In this document: one piece after another, positions 1 to 7,057 of the stretch | How positions within the stretch are numbered: the first letter of the stretch is position 1 | Layout: each line of letters opens with the position of its first letter | From: Polynucleobacter sp. UBA962 | GTDB lineage: Bacteria; Pseudomonadota; Gammaproteobacteria; Burkholderiales; Burkholderiaceae | Length of the DNA stretch: 11,605 nt | Direction of reading: 5' to 3' | NCBI GenBank assembly: GCA_002292975.1 | Contig: DBCI01000077.1 | Coordinates: 1 to 11,605, forward strand | Notes under the pieces: model-generated | What the model saw: only the letters and a program-made list of their open reading frames with translations | The model's database searches: none | What the model was told of the DNA's origin: nothing | Program-made: the position numbers and the translations under genes

Positions 1-1032
1 GATGATTTGAAGGAGCGTCTTTCCAATATTGTGGTCGCCTATACGCGGGATCTCAAACCCATCTTGGCGAAGGATCTGAATGCCCATGGGGCGATGACCG
101 TTTTACTCAAAGACGCTCTTGCACCAAACTTAGTCCAGACCCTTGAAAATAATCCCGCCTTTGTGCATGGTGGCCCCTTTGCCAATATTGCGCATGGCTG
201 TAATTCGGTGATTGCCACTCAGGCGGCCTTGAAGCTAGCCGACTATGTGGTGACCGAAGCGGGCTTTGGTGCCGACCTGGGCGCTGAGAAGTTTATTGAT
301 ATCAAATGCCGCAAGTCGGGCTTACGCCCTGCTGCTGCAGTAATCGTTGTTACCGTACGTGCCATGAAATACCATGGGTATGCAGAGCTTGCTGATCTCA
401 CTAAAGAGAACCTCTTTGCGCTTGAGAAAGGTCTCGTTAATTTAGAGCGCCATGTCGAGAACATTACACAGGTCTATCAAATCCCCTGCGTCGTTTCTAT
501 CAATCAGTTCTTAAGTGATACTCCTGCAGAAATCGATCTCATTAAGAAGCGCATGGAGAAACTAGGGGTTAAAGTAGTGATCGCCTCGCATTGGGCTCAT
601 GGTGGTAAAGGTGCAGAAGAGCTAGCAAAGATCGTGGTGCAGCTTTGCGACTCTCCTTCCAAAATGCAGTTTGTCTATGCAGAGTCGGACTCCTTGTGGG
701 ATAAGATTAATCACATTGCCAAGAAGGTCTACCGTGCCAGTGAGGTGACCGCAGACTCCAAGATTAGAGCGCAGATCCAAGGTTTGCAGGATCAGGGTTA
801 TGGTCATTACCCCGTATGCGTTGCCAAGACCCAAAGCTCGTTCTCAACCGATGCTAAGTTACGTGGCGCTCCTAATAATCATGTGATTAATATCCGTGAG
901 GTTCGTCTTGCGGCTGGTGCCCAGTTTGTGGTGATGGTGTGTGGTGACATCATGACCATGCCGGGCCTACCAAAAGTACCATCGGCCGATAAGATTGATC
1001 TGATCAATGGCAAGGTGGTGGGCCTGTTTTAA
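1..1032 (+). CDS. fhs: Formate-tetrahydrofolate ligase, C-terminal part (5' end outside window)
   Basis: Cytosolic enzyme that makes 10-formyl-tetrahydrofolate from formate, tetrahydrofolate and ATP, feeding one-carbon metabolism. The frame is open from base 1 (Asp-Asp-Leu-Lys...). About 343 residues are visible of a family length near 557, so the gene starts upstream and the TTG at position 7 is not a real start. The N-terminal ATP-binding part is missing from view. Visible family landmarks are [12 protein letters not shown] (about nt 175-210), the [13 protein letters not shown] stretch (about nt 257-295), [10 protein letters not shown] (about nt 349-378, close to the second family signature) and a canonical C-terminus ending NGKVVGLF. 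The last four bases overlap the stop of the convergent BKACE gene. No frameshift or missing segment is seen in the visible part. The identification is secure; only the left boundary is unknown. Confidence 0.95.
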   Translation, partial: DDLKERLSNIVVAYTRDLKPILAKDLNAHGAMTVLLKDALAPNLVQTLENNPAFVHGGPFANIAHGCNSVIATQAALKLADYVVTEAGFGADLGAEKFIDIKCRKSGLRPAAAVIVVTVRAMKYHGYAELADLTKENLFALEKGLVNLERHVENITQVYQIPCVVSINQFLSDTPAEIDLIKKRMEKLGVKVVIASHWAHGGKGAEELAKIVVQLCDSPSKMQFVYAESDSLWDKINHIAKKVYRASEVTADSKIRAQIQGLQDQGYGHYPVCVAKTQSSFSTDAKLRGAPNNHVINIREVRLAAGAQFVVMVCGDIMTMPGLPKVPSADKIDLINGKVVGLF

Positions 1033-1850
1033 AGGCTTAAGAGTTTACGCGCCTGCGTTGCGCTAGCCACTGTTCTGCCCTTACTAACGACCAGTTGGGC
1101 AACGCGCTCTACGAGCTCGGCATTGCTATTTGCCACACGGCTTTTATCAAAACGCACATTGTCTTCTAAACCGGTGCGTACATGACCGCCTAGTTCAAGT
1201 GCCCACTCGTTCATCGTGAGTTGATGTTTGCCAATCGCAGCTGCGGTCCAAGTGGCTTCGGGCATCACTTCCTGGAGTTCTTTAATCAAAAACTCCAAGA
1301 CTGAACGTTTGACTGGCATAGCATTGGGTACACCCATCACAAATTGCACATGCGCTGGTGAGGCGATGAGTCCGCGCTCAACGAGATTAACGGCGTTATA
1401 AAGCATGGCCAGATCAAAGATCTCGATTTCTGGCTTGACCTGATACTTTTGCATCTCCTGAGCGAGCTCATCGATGAGTGATGGCGGGTTCTCATAGATC
1501 ATATTGGGGAAGTTCACTGATCCGGTTGCGAGGGACGCCATATCGGGAGCGTGCTTGAGCATTGCGCCCCGCTCACTTTGACTGCGCCCTCTGCCGCCGG
1601 TAGAGAACTGCACAATGATGTCTGGGCAATGTTTACGAATCCCCTCTTGCACTTGGGCAAAGAGCTCGGGGTCGGAGCTTGGGCTCTCGTCGGGCTTGCG
1701 CACATGAATGTGCACTAGTGCTGCACCTGCTTCATAGGCTGCATGGGTTGACTCTATTTGTTCGCTGACGGTCACTGGTAATCCAGGGCAGTCTTTTTTA
1801 CGGGGTACGGATCCGGTAATCGCAACAGAGATGATGGCTGGGGTGGTCAT
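1029..1850 (-). CDS. BKACE-family (DUF849) beta-keto acid cleavage enzyme
   Basis: A 273-residue TIM-barrel protein of the beta-keto acid cleavage family, whose founder is the 3-keto-5-aminohexanoate cleavage enzyme Kce. Members condense a beta-keto acid with acetyl-CoA in a Zn-dependent reaction, giving acetoacetate and a new CoA ester. Visible signatures are AITG near residue 10, the zinc motif HIHVR (His47 and His49), QFSTGGRG at 81-88, and HVRTGLEDN at 223-231, in which Glu229 matches the third zinc ligand and Arg225 the conserved arginine. The length is normal for the family. The position matching the substrate-amino-binding Glu14 of Kce appears to be Val15 here, so the substrate is probably not 3-keto-5-aminohexanoate; this comes from a by-eye alignment. 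The gene lies downstream of a Bug gene on the same strand, beyond a hairpin. The actual substrate cannot be read from the sequence. Confidence 0.9.
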   Translation of the reverse strand: MTTPAIISVAITGSVPRKKDCPGLPVTVSEQIESTHAAYEAGAALVHIHVRKPDESPSSDPELFAQVQEGIRKHCPDIIVQFSTGGRGRSQSERGAMLKHAPDMASLATGSVNFPNMIYENPPSLIDELAQEMQKYQVKPEIEIFDLAMLYNAVNLVERGLIASPAHVQFVMGVPNAMPVKRSVLEFLIKELQEVMPEATWTAAAIGKHQLTMNEWALELGGHVRTGLEDNVRFDKSRVANSNAELVERVAQLVVSKGRTVASATQARKLLSL

Positions 1851-1879
1851 GGTGTATTTCTTGAATGGATACGGGAAGC

Positions 1880-1913
1880 AAAACGGCCCACGCAGTTATC
1901 TTTGTGGGCCGTT
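1880..1913 (-). terminator. Hairpin with short T-run between Bug gene and BKACE gene
   Basis: A perfect 10-bp inverted repeat (AACGGCCCAC at 1882-1891 and GTGGGCCGTT at 1904-1913) encloses a 12-nt loop. Read on the minus strand, the GC-rich stem ends in TTTT and is followed by GCTTCCC, so it resembles a Rho-independent terminator with a short U-tract. It begins 18 bases past the stop codon of the Bug gene and ends about 30 bases before the BKACE start codon. It may therefore cap the Bug transcript, reduce read-through into the BKACE gene, or protect a 3' end. No T-run follows it on the + strand. Terminator strength is uncertain because of the short tract. Confidence 0.6.
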
Positions 1914-1931
1914 CGTGCAGGTATTGCTTGA

Positions 1932-2927
1932 TTACTTCTTCAGATTAAGCTGGGTACCTAGTTTGCTGTAGAGATCAAATTGCTCTTTGGCAAATTTCTC
2001 AGTATCTTGTGGTGAGCGAATCGCTGGGATGGCACCAACGGTATCGTTACCCCGTAGCCAGTTTGGATCTTTTGCTACTTCTTTGAGGACAGCTTGCCAT
2101 TTAGTAACCACTTCAGCAGGAAGTCCGGGTGGGCCATAGAGTCCGCTCCATCCCATCACTTGCTCTAGATTACTGACCCCCATTTCTCTGGCTGTTGGTA
2201 CGTCTGGAAATTCTTTTAGGCGATTGGGTGTTGAGGTCACGAGTGCGCGCATCGCACCACCCTTAATCTGACCAACCATGGTAGTGAGGTTGTTGCAAAT
2301 GAACTGGACTTGACCGCCGAGTAATGCCGTGGTTGCTTCACCACCTCCCTTATACGGAATCATCATCGCCGCAGTCGATGGCATCCCTAATTGACTGAGG
2401 ATGACTTCCACCGCTAAGTGCTGGGTTGTTCCAGGACCAGCACTTGCGTAGTTCAACTTACCAGGATTAGCACGAATGGCGTCAATCAGATCCTTCATGG
2501 TTTTGTAAGGCGCATCGGGCTTTACCACACAGACCACGGGATTGAAATCGAGTAATGAAATGAATGTGAAATCATTCCACTTGTAGGGTGTGTTGCTATC
2601 GAGTGCAGGTGTAATCGCTTGTGAGCCACCACGCGATATTAATAAGGTGTATCCGTCTGGGGTGGCAGTACGAACGCGCTGTGAGCCAATCGTGCCTGAG
2701 GCGCCAACGATGTTGGTCACGATCACCGACTGGCCGATGAGCTTACTCGCCACCACCGAGAGATTTCTGCCTGAAAAATCGCTATCACCACCCACGGCAT
2801 AAGGCGCTACTAGGGTGACGGTTTTATTCGGATAGCTTTGGGCAAGCGCTGTTCCAGTTCCTAGGGCTGCCATTAGTGCCCCTGCGATGACGGTCTTACC
2901 AATAAGGCGTTTACTGACTAAAAACAT
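1932..2927 (-). CDS. Bug/TctC family periplasmic solute-binding protein (first of three)
   Basis: A 331-residue periplasmic binding protein of the Bug (TctC-like) family, which capture carboxylates and related small molecules, often for tripartite tricarboxylate transporters. The N-terminus is a Sec signal peptide: basic Lys6, Arg7 and Lys11, a hydrophobic core to about residue 28, and probable cleavage after ALA at 27-29, before QSYP. Ligand-pocket loops are recognisable as PYAVGGDSD (42-50), TNIVGASG (71-78) and PDGYT (90-94). They differ from the usual PFPPGG and VENxxGAGG forms seen in the two other Bug proteins here, so it is a distinct paralogue that probably binds a different ligand. 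The ATG is supported by a strong ribosome site, GGAGGAG, five bases upstream (2933-2939). It lies 156 bp downstream of the binding-protein/TRIC fusion gene and upstream of the BKACE gene. The ligand is unknown. Confidence 0.93.
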   Translation of the reverse strand: MFLVSKRLIGKTVIAGALMAALGTGTALAQSYPNKTVTLVAPYAVGGDSDFSGRNLSVVASKLIGQSVIVTNIVGASGTIGSQRVRTATPDGYTLLISRGGSQAITPALDSNTPYKWNDFTFISLLDFNPVVCVVKPDAPYKTMKDLIDAIRANPGKLNYASAGPGTTQHLAVEVILSQLGMPSTAAMMIPYKGGGEATTALLGGQVQFICNNLTTMVGQIKGGAMRALVTSTPNRLKEFPDVPTAREMGVSNLEQVMGWSGLYGPPGLPAEVVTKWQAVLKEVAKDPNWLRGNDTVGAIPAIRSPQDTEKFAKEQFDLYSKLGTQLNLKK

Positions 2928-3030
2928 AAGGTCTCCTCCACTTTGGGATGTTCTTTACATACAACTGCCCATAGTACAAGCCAGTTGGGGGCAATCCAAT
3001 AAGGGTAATGCCTTAGTTTTGGAGGATTCT

Positions 3031-3062
3031 GATTAGTCGGTCCTTATTCAGGACCAGATTAG
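3031..3062. repeat. Small hairpin flanked by direct GATTAG repeats, downstream of fusion gene
   Basis: GGTCCT (3039-3044) and AGGACC (3050-3055) form a 6-bp stem with a 5-nt loop, and GATTAG occurs directly on both sides (3031-3036 and 3057-3062). It lies about 20-50 bases past the stop codon of the fusion gene and upstream of the next Bug gene. No T-run follows on either strand, so it is not a convincing intrinsic terminator. It could be an RNA-processing or protein-binding site, or chance. Confidence 0.3.
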
Positions 3063-3083
3063 GCGATCTGCTGCCTCAGATTA

Positions 3084-4796
3084 TTACTTTTTGGGACCAC
3101 CCAAAATTACTGGATAGGTAATGTTGTATTTAAGAATGATAAGGCGCAGCGAGATTATTAAGAAGAATGTGAAGATCACCGTGAGCAAAACGGGAGTTGA
3201 GCTTGACTCAAAGTAGTTTGCAATAAATAAGCCGGCAGTCAGTACCAAGCCTCCCATCACCGCAGCTTCTTCATAGATAACTCCTTTGAATGTATGAGGT
3301 TCTTGATTAACCAAAACGTCTCGCAACATTCCGCCGCCGGCGCACGACAGTGCCCCACAAATGGGAGCCCAAAACCAAGGCATACCGGCTGCCAGTGCAA
3401 GCATTGCTCCTAGCGTGGCTAGGCCTGCAAAACCAATAATGTCCGTATATTTTTTTATTCCCTTAAGTAAAGCTGAATGATGAAAACCGCGATAGCGCAT
3501 TCCAATAATGCTAGCGCTTAATACGATCAGCAAAATGCCGGTGGGATAGACGATATCTTTGACATAGTAGAAGTGCAGGCGTTCACCACCAATCACAATA
3601 TCGCGTAGAGTGCCACCGCCAAGTCCAGATAGTAAGGCCAAGATTAGTCGGCCCCATAGATCGTAATTGCGATTGATGCCTTCTAGTGTTCCTGATAATG
3701 CAAAGGTAAATGCGGATAGGTAAATAAGCAGTGTGAACCATTGCGATTTCACGATCGCAGCGACATAAAAACGGGTTGCTTCGCTAAGAGGTTTTGCAAG
3801 CCCATCCTCTTTTTGTAGCTGCGCCCAAATGGAGTGAGTCCAGAGTAGGCTAGGATCAATTGCTTGGTTTGGACTAACGCGCGCCAAGAGCCCTAAGCTC
3901 TTGCCATAGCTATCAAGATGAAATAATCCGAACTCATTATTATTTTTGGGTATTAACTCCAGTACAGACTGCGCCATATGAACTTGATGACGAATATCCA
4001 AGCTAGCATCGTAGTTCAGTACTTGTTGTGCTGCCAAGGTAGGCGCGATGCGAGCATCCGCCCAGCCCTTGCGTAGGGCTCTCATAAAACGCACCATTTG
4101 ATGCCGAAAGGTGGGATCCTGTAAGCGATCGCGCATGACATATAAGCCATCTTCGATATTAACGCTGCCGTATTTTTCAGGTTCAATCACGATCAAATCA
4201 GAGGGCGGTACTCCCGCATCTAATATTTTCCAGTACTCGTTGTAGTTCATTGCAGTGGCACAAGCGACATTGCGATCGATTAAATCTTTACCATCAGGCC
4301 GTTGCTTAATTAGCTCTACTTGATTACTGGGAATGGAGAAATTACGCAGCAATTCCATCACAATATCTTGGTCCCCCACACCCCATACCCCAATCTTTTT
4401 ACCATTCATATCTTTAGCGCTAAAGACTCCGGCGCTAATACGACAAATGACAGTGAGGTCAGAGCCAGAAAAGATTTGTCCGATGTTAACAACGGGTTTA
4501 TCGGGCTTAGAGAGTTGATACGCATTGTTAAACCAGGCAATCGCTACATCGGCGTTACCAATTTGCAGTTCATTAATGGGGTTTAATGCTGACCCTCCAG
4601 GAAATACGATTACATCAAGGCCCTCAGCCTCGAAATGTTTACGCATTTGTGCAACATAGACCCCCGCAAATTGGGCCTGATGTGACCAAGCTAGTTGGAG
4701 TCGGATTGGGGAGGAATTGGCTTCTTGAGCAAAGCTGGGTTTAGTGAAAGCAAGAAGTGTCACTAATATGAAGGGGAGCCACATCTTGAGTCGCAT
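3084..4796 (-). CDS. Fusion: NMT1/SsuA-like periplasmic binding domain + TRIC/UPF0126 membrane domain
   Basis: A two-part protein of 570 residues from the ATG at 4796. Residues 1-23 are a signal peptide (MRLKMW, hydrophobic core, PSFA then Q). About residues 30-330 resemble NMT1/THI5/SsuA-type ABC solute-binding proteins: an LQLAW strand, then QFAGVYVAQ, FPGGS, NADVAIAWF and KKIGVWG. About residues 353-555 match the TRIC/UPF0126 (glycine-transporter-like) membrane family: seven predicted membrane segments, near 353-374, 380-396, 413-432, 452-471, 473-490, 508-527 and 535-555, with the two repeat motifs GGGTLRD (393-399) and GGGMLRD (487-493). The sensor domain would be periplasmic and tethered to the channel/transporter domain. 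A longer form starts at TTG 4829, overlapping the dioxygenase stop as TTGA; I prefer the ATG because it gives a compact signal peptide, but ribosome sites are weak at both. Function is unknown; ligand-gated transport is inference. Confidence 0.88.
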   Translation of the reverse strand: MRLKMWLPFILVTLLAFTKPSFAQEANSSPIRLQLAWSHQAQFAGVYVAQMRKHFEAEGLDVIVFPGGSALNPINELQIGNADVAIAWFNNAYQLSKPDKPVVNIGQIFSGSDLTVICRISAGVFSAKDMNGKKIGVWGVGDQDIVMELLRNFSIPSNQVELIKQRPDGKDLIDRNVACATAMNYNEYWKILDAGVPPSDLIVIEPEKYGSVNIEDGLYVMRDRLQDPTFRHQMVRFMRALRKGWADARIAPTLAAQQVLNYDASLDIRHQVHMAQSVLELIPKNNNEFGLFHLDSYGKSLGLLARVSPNQAIDPSLLWTHSIWAQLQKEDGLAKPLSEATRFYVAAIVKSQWFTLLIYLSAFTFALSGTLEGINRNYDLWGRLILALLSGLGGGTLRDIVIGGERLHFYYVKDIVYPTGILLIVLSASIIGMRYRGFHHSALLKGIKKYTDIIGFAGLATLGAMLALAAGMPWFWAPICGALSCAGGGMLRDVLVNQEPHTFKGVIYEEAAVMGGLVLTAGLFIANYFESSSTPVLLTVIFTFFLIISLRLIILKYNITYPVILGGPKK

Positions 4797-4825
4797 AAAT
4801 GAAGCAGCCTTGATCGTTGTAGTGA

Positions 4826-5899
4826 TCAAATTGTAAGCTCGACCGATAGCTTAGTGCCTGGCACGATGATGCCGCCTCGGTCTCCGGGGGTTACAGAGCC
4901 CCAGCGGGAGGCAAAGTAATCGGGTAGTGGTCGTGCGGTGGTGGGTGCAATCCAGAGTCTTAGCAGATGGCGGGCCCGTTCTGGTTCTGGCCAGTTAAAG
5001 AAATCATTGCGTGAGTGCAAGATCTGATGGTTGTGTAAGAACTGGATATCGCCAGGTTCAAAGGCCATCTGCAGAGGAAAGCCGGGTTCTTGCAAGATCG
5101 TATCAATCAGATCCATCACCTCGATTTGTTCTTTGGTGAGCCGTGGTGCATTGGGGAATCTGCTTTGGGCTTCTTCAATATAGTGGCGTAGATACACGCA
5201 CGATAGATGTCCTTGATACCAATTAAAGATGGGGATCTCAAACCATGGGTCTCTGCCCTCAGGTACTTCACCGCGACGATCCGTTGGATACGGTGTAAAC
5301 ATCGCTGGGATTAGATCGGGGCGGCGCTTCACCATTTCGTTATAGAGGGCCATCGAGCTCGCAATGAATGACTCCCCACCCTCTTTGGCTTTTTGCAAAC
5401 AGAGTAGGCCAACGATGTCAGCCGAGTCAGTGTGGTAATCAAGCTTCTTATTGGTTTGGTAAAACCGCGCACCTGCTTCGACTTTGGCGCCTTGATCACG
5501 CACATGCCCAAGGAGATGGCCTTTGCCATTGCTACTGCGCAAGCTTCCCATGTGTCTTCCAATGCCCATATAGATGGTGGCTGCTTTCTCAATCGTCCAG
5601 TTCTGAATTGGCAAGCCGCGCAGCATCACAAAGCCGCGGCCTTGCATTAGTTCATGCAAGACATCCGCGATAAATACTTTTAGGGTCGCCACTGGGAATG
5701 ATTCGGTAGTGATGTTCTCTAGCGCAATGCCGGTGTTGGCAAAGTGCGCTGCAGCAGCTTCTAATTCAGTAATTTGCGCGGGGGTCCAGTGCACGATCCA
5801 GCTTGGGCTCTCTTGGATGTCTTTGCCCTGCCAGGCACAACTTCCTTTGACATACCCCGGAATACTTCCTACGGTGCTTACTGCTTGACCAGCTTGCAT
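4826..5899 (-). CDS. TauD/TfdA-family Fe(II)/2-oxoglutarate-dependent dioxygenase
   Basis: A 357-residue cytosolic oxygenase of the TauD/TfdA superfamily, whose members hydroxylate a substrate while converting 2-oxoglutarate to succinate and CO2. Iron-ligand motifs are visible: HTD (His156, Asp158) and, distally, NHQILHSRNDF with His295. Arg310 and Arg314 (RHLLRLWI) match the arginines near the 2-oxoglutarate carboxylate in TauD. GRGFVMLRGLP (87-97) is the family's N-terminal strand. It is longer than TauD (about 283 residues), as in a Burkholderiales subgroup usually annotated only as TauD/TfdA. The ATG has a good GGGAG ribosome site six bases upstream (5906-5910). The gene follows lysR by 158 bp on the same strand and directly precedes the binding-protein/TRIC fusion, suggesting that uptake and oxidation are linked. 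The substrate is unknown; sulfonate use is not implied, since no ABC transporter genes are nearby. Confidence 0.9.
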   Translation of the reverse strand: MQAGQAVSTVGSIPGYVKGSCAWQGKDIQESPSWIVHWTPAQITELEAAAAHFANTGIALENITTESFPVATLKVFIADVLHELMQGRGFVMLRGLPIQNWTIEKAATIYMGIGRHMGSLRSSNGKGHLLGHVRDQGAKVEAGARFYQTNKKLDYHTDSADIVGLLCLQKAKEGGESFIASSMALYNEMVKRRPDLIPAMFTPYPTDRRGEVPEGRDPWFEIPIFNWYQGHLSCVYLRHYIEEAQSRFPNAPRLTKEQIEVMDLIDTILQEPGFPLQMAFEPGDIQFLHNHQILHSRNDFFNWPEPERARHLLRLWIAPTTARPLPDYFASRWGSVTPGDRGGIIVPGTKLSVELTI

Positions 5900-6057
5900 G
5901 CTTATCTCCCTGATTCAGTACTTTGAGAGCTAGTCTATTACAAAAAATGGCTATTTTGAGGGCTAAATTGGGGTTTTGAGAACCAATAGTTTGATTATTA
6001 CTCTCTTTTATAAGTAATTGCTATAGATGAGTCTAGATGACTCGGGGTGAGTACTAG

Positions 6058-6969
6058 TCAGCTCTTTTTGATGAAAAGTTTTCTTGCTATATCAACGGTC
6101 GCTTTCTGAAAAACTTTCATAGCACTAGTTTGATGGACACCGTCGCGCCAATATAAAGTAGCCTCGCGCGATAGATGTTCACCAGTAATAATTTTGGCTT
6201 CTAATGATTTGTGGCCATGACAGGCAATGGAACTACCAATAGCGATCACTCTGCCAGTTTTTACAACATCTATTAAATCGCCCATCGACGAAAGCTCAAT
6301 TCTATTTTTTAGAATTACTCCTTCACGCTTACATTGAAAATCAATTTTTTGGCGCATCAAAAAGTTTTTATTCAATAGGGCTACGTCATAGGGTTCGAGT
6401 GTTTTTAAGTTCACTTTTTGGGGAAATTGAGCTATTTTTGAAGGTAGACCGATGACACAAAATTGCTCTTTAAATAAAAATTGATGATTTAGATTCTCAG
6501 TTTGATACTCATCTGGAAGCAAGGCAAGATCAAGTGATCCCTCATTTAATTCGTTAACTAGGTCTTTAGCGGAGGCCTCTCTTAAATTGATTCTTAACCC
6601 GGGATAGTTATCAAAAATATTTAAACACGCAGGAAGTGCGATTGACTTTAAATAAGTATTAGTGGCACCAATGTTGAGTTGTCCAACTAAGCTGTTAGAC
6701 GAATTTTTTAGTGTGAGCAAAGTTTCATCTAAATTACCGACAAGGGGCTCCACTTTTTTTAGGAGTTCGATACCGAACTTGGATAAGGTTGATTTTCGTC
6801 CCACTCTTTCAAAAATTGGTGACCCCAAGATTTGCGCCAATTCTTGCATTTGCTGTGAAAGGGCTGACTGCGTAATATTTAAGCTCTCTGCTGCTTTGAT
6901 ATAGCTGCTTGAGTTCGCAAGGATCAGGAAACTACGCAAGACTTTAAGATTAATTGGTAAATAATTCAT
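6058..6969 (-). CDS. LysR-family transcriptional regulator
   Basis: A 303-residue LysR-type regulator. Residues about 5-65 form the winged helix-turn-helix (AAESLNITQSALSQQMQEL at 26-44, then GSPIFERVGRKSTLSKFG), a linker helix runs to about 90, and the periplasmic-binding-like effector domain spans about 92-300. It is transcribed divergently from the Bug-AcnX-RraA-Bug operon, the classic arrangement for a LysR activator of its neighbour. The 88-bp space holds an inverted repeat of LysR type and plausible promoters in both directions, so autoregulation is likely. The gene is clearly more AT-rich than its neighbours: three 60-base lines counted gave about 30, 32 and 40 % GC, against 42-55 % in surrounding genes. 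The effector is probably the operon's substrate or an intermediate (inference). The dioxygenase gene lies 158 bp downstream on the same strand and could also be a target. Confidence 0.94.
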   Translation of the reverse strand: MNYLPINLKVLRSFLILANSSSYIKAAESLNITQSALSQQMQELAQILGSPIFERVGRKSTLSKFGIELLKKVEPLVGNLDETLLTLKNSSNSLVGQLNIGATNTYLKSIALPACLNIFDNYPGLRINLREASAKDLVNELNEGSLDLALLPDEYQTENLNHQFLFKEQFCVIGLPSKIAQFPQKVNLKTLEPYDVALLNKNFLMRQKIDFQCKREGVILKNRIELSSMGDLIDVVKTGRVIAIGSSIACHGHKSLEAKIITGEHLSREATLYWRDGVHQTSAMKVFQKATVDIARKLFIKKS

Positions 6970-6975
6970 TAATTT

Positions 6976-7006
6976 AATTAATATTAGATATAAGTAAATA
7001 TTAATT
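6976..7006. promoter_or_regulatory. Probable LysR operator: 10-bp inverted repeat, T-N11-A
   Basis: The perfect arms AATTAATATT (6976-6985) and AATATTAATT (6997-7006) are separated by 11 bp, so the T at 6985 and the A at 6997 form the T-N11-A core typical of LysR-type recognition sites. The left arm starts 7 bp from the lysR ATG. The right arm abuts the proposed -35 box of the divergent Bug operon. Relative to a start near 7040 the repeat covers roughly -64 to -34, the usual place for LysR activators. The region is AT-rich, which raises the chance of a fortuitous repeat. Confidence 0.55.
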
Positions 7007-7033
7007 TACATTATATATAAAACCACTTAAATT
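7005..7033 (+). promoter_or_regulatory. Candidate sigma-70 promoter of the Bug-AcnX-RraA-Bug operon
   Basis: TTTACA (7005-7010, five of six matches to the -35 consensus) is followed after 17 bp by TTAAAT (7028-7033, four of six matches to the -10). This predicts a start near 7040, just before the strong AAGGAGG ribosome site (7043-7049) that serves the ATG at 7058. A weak -10 next to an upstream LysR site fits an activator-dependent promoter. The boxes were assigned by eye. Confidence 0.4.
7010..7015 (-). promoter_or_regulatory. Candidate -10 box of lysR
   Basis: The minus strand reads a perfect TATAAT here, about 40 bp upstream of the lysR ATG (6969). Only a poor -35 (TGAATA, minus strand 7038-7033, three of six matches) lies at 17-bp spacing. 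A start near 7003 would fall inside the inverted repeat at 6976-7006, consistent with LysR autorepression. The AT-rich context makes a chance match possible. Confidence 0.35.
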
Positions 7034-7057
7034 ATTCAGTACAAGGAGGCACGACTC

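Noticed and set aside
243..834. Minus-strand open frames within fhs (243-464, 622-834)
   Set aside because: Shadows of a highly conserved housekeeping gene; compositionally odd and without supporting ribosome sites.
2962..2987. Inverted repeat CAACTG / CAGTTG upstream of the first Bug gene as an operator
   Set aside because: The arms are only 6 bp with a 14-bp spacer, there is no clear promoter around them, and chance occurrence is likely.
5368..5673. Open frames on the + strand inside the dioxygenase gene (5368-5673, 5432-5650)
   Set aside because: They lie entirely within a well-supported minus-strand dioxygenase with intact catalytic motifs, and their translations show no family features.
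4826..5899. Taurine dioxygenase (tauD) with the adjacent binding protein as part of a taurine/sulfonate ABC system
   Set aside because: No ATPase or permease gene is present, the protein is much longer than TauD, and the binding domain is fused to a TRIC-type membrane domain. Only superfamily membership is supportable.
5997..6043. Small inverted repeats after lysR (ATTACT/AGTAAT at 5997-6018, GAGTC/GACTC at 6029-6043) as a terminator
   Set aside because: The stems are 5-6 bp and AT-rich or short, and no T-run follows on the minus strand, so termination cannot be supported.
6970..7057. AT-rich stretch as a replication origin or phage attachment site
   Set aside because: It is only 88 bp, lies between divergent genes, and is fully explained by promoters and a LysR operator. 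No DnaA-box cluster or integrase was seen.
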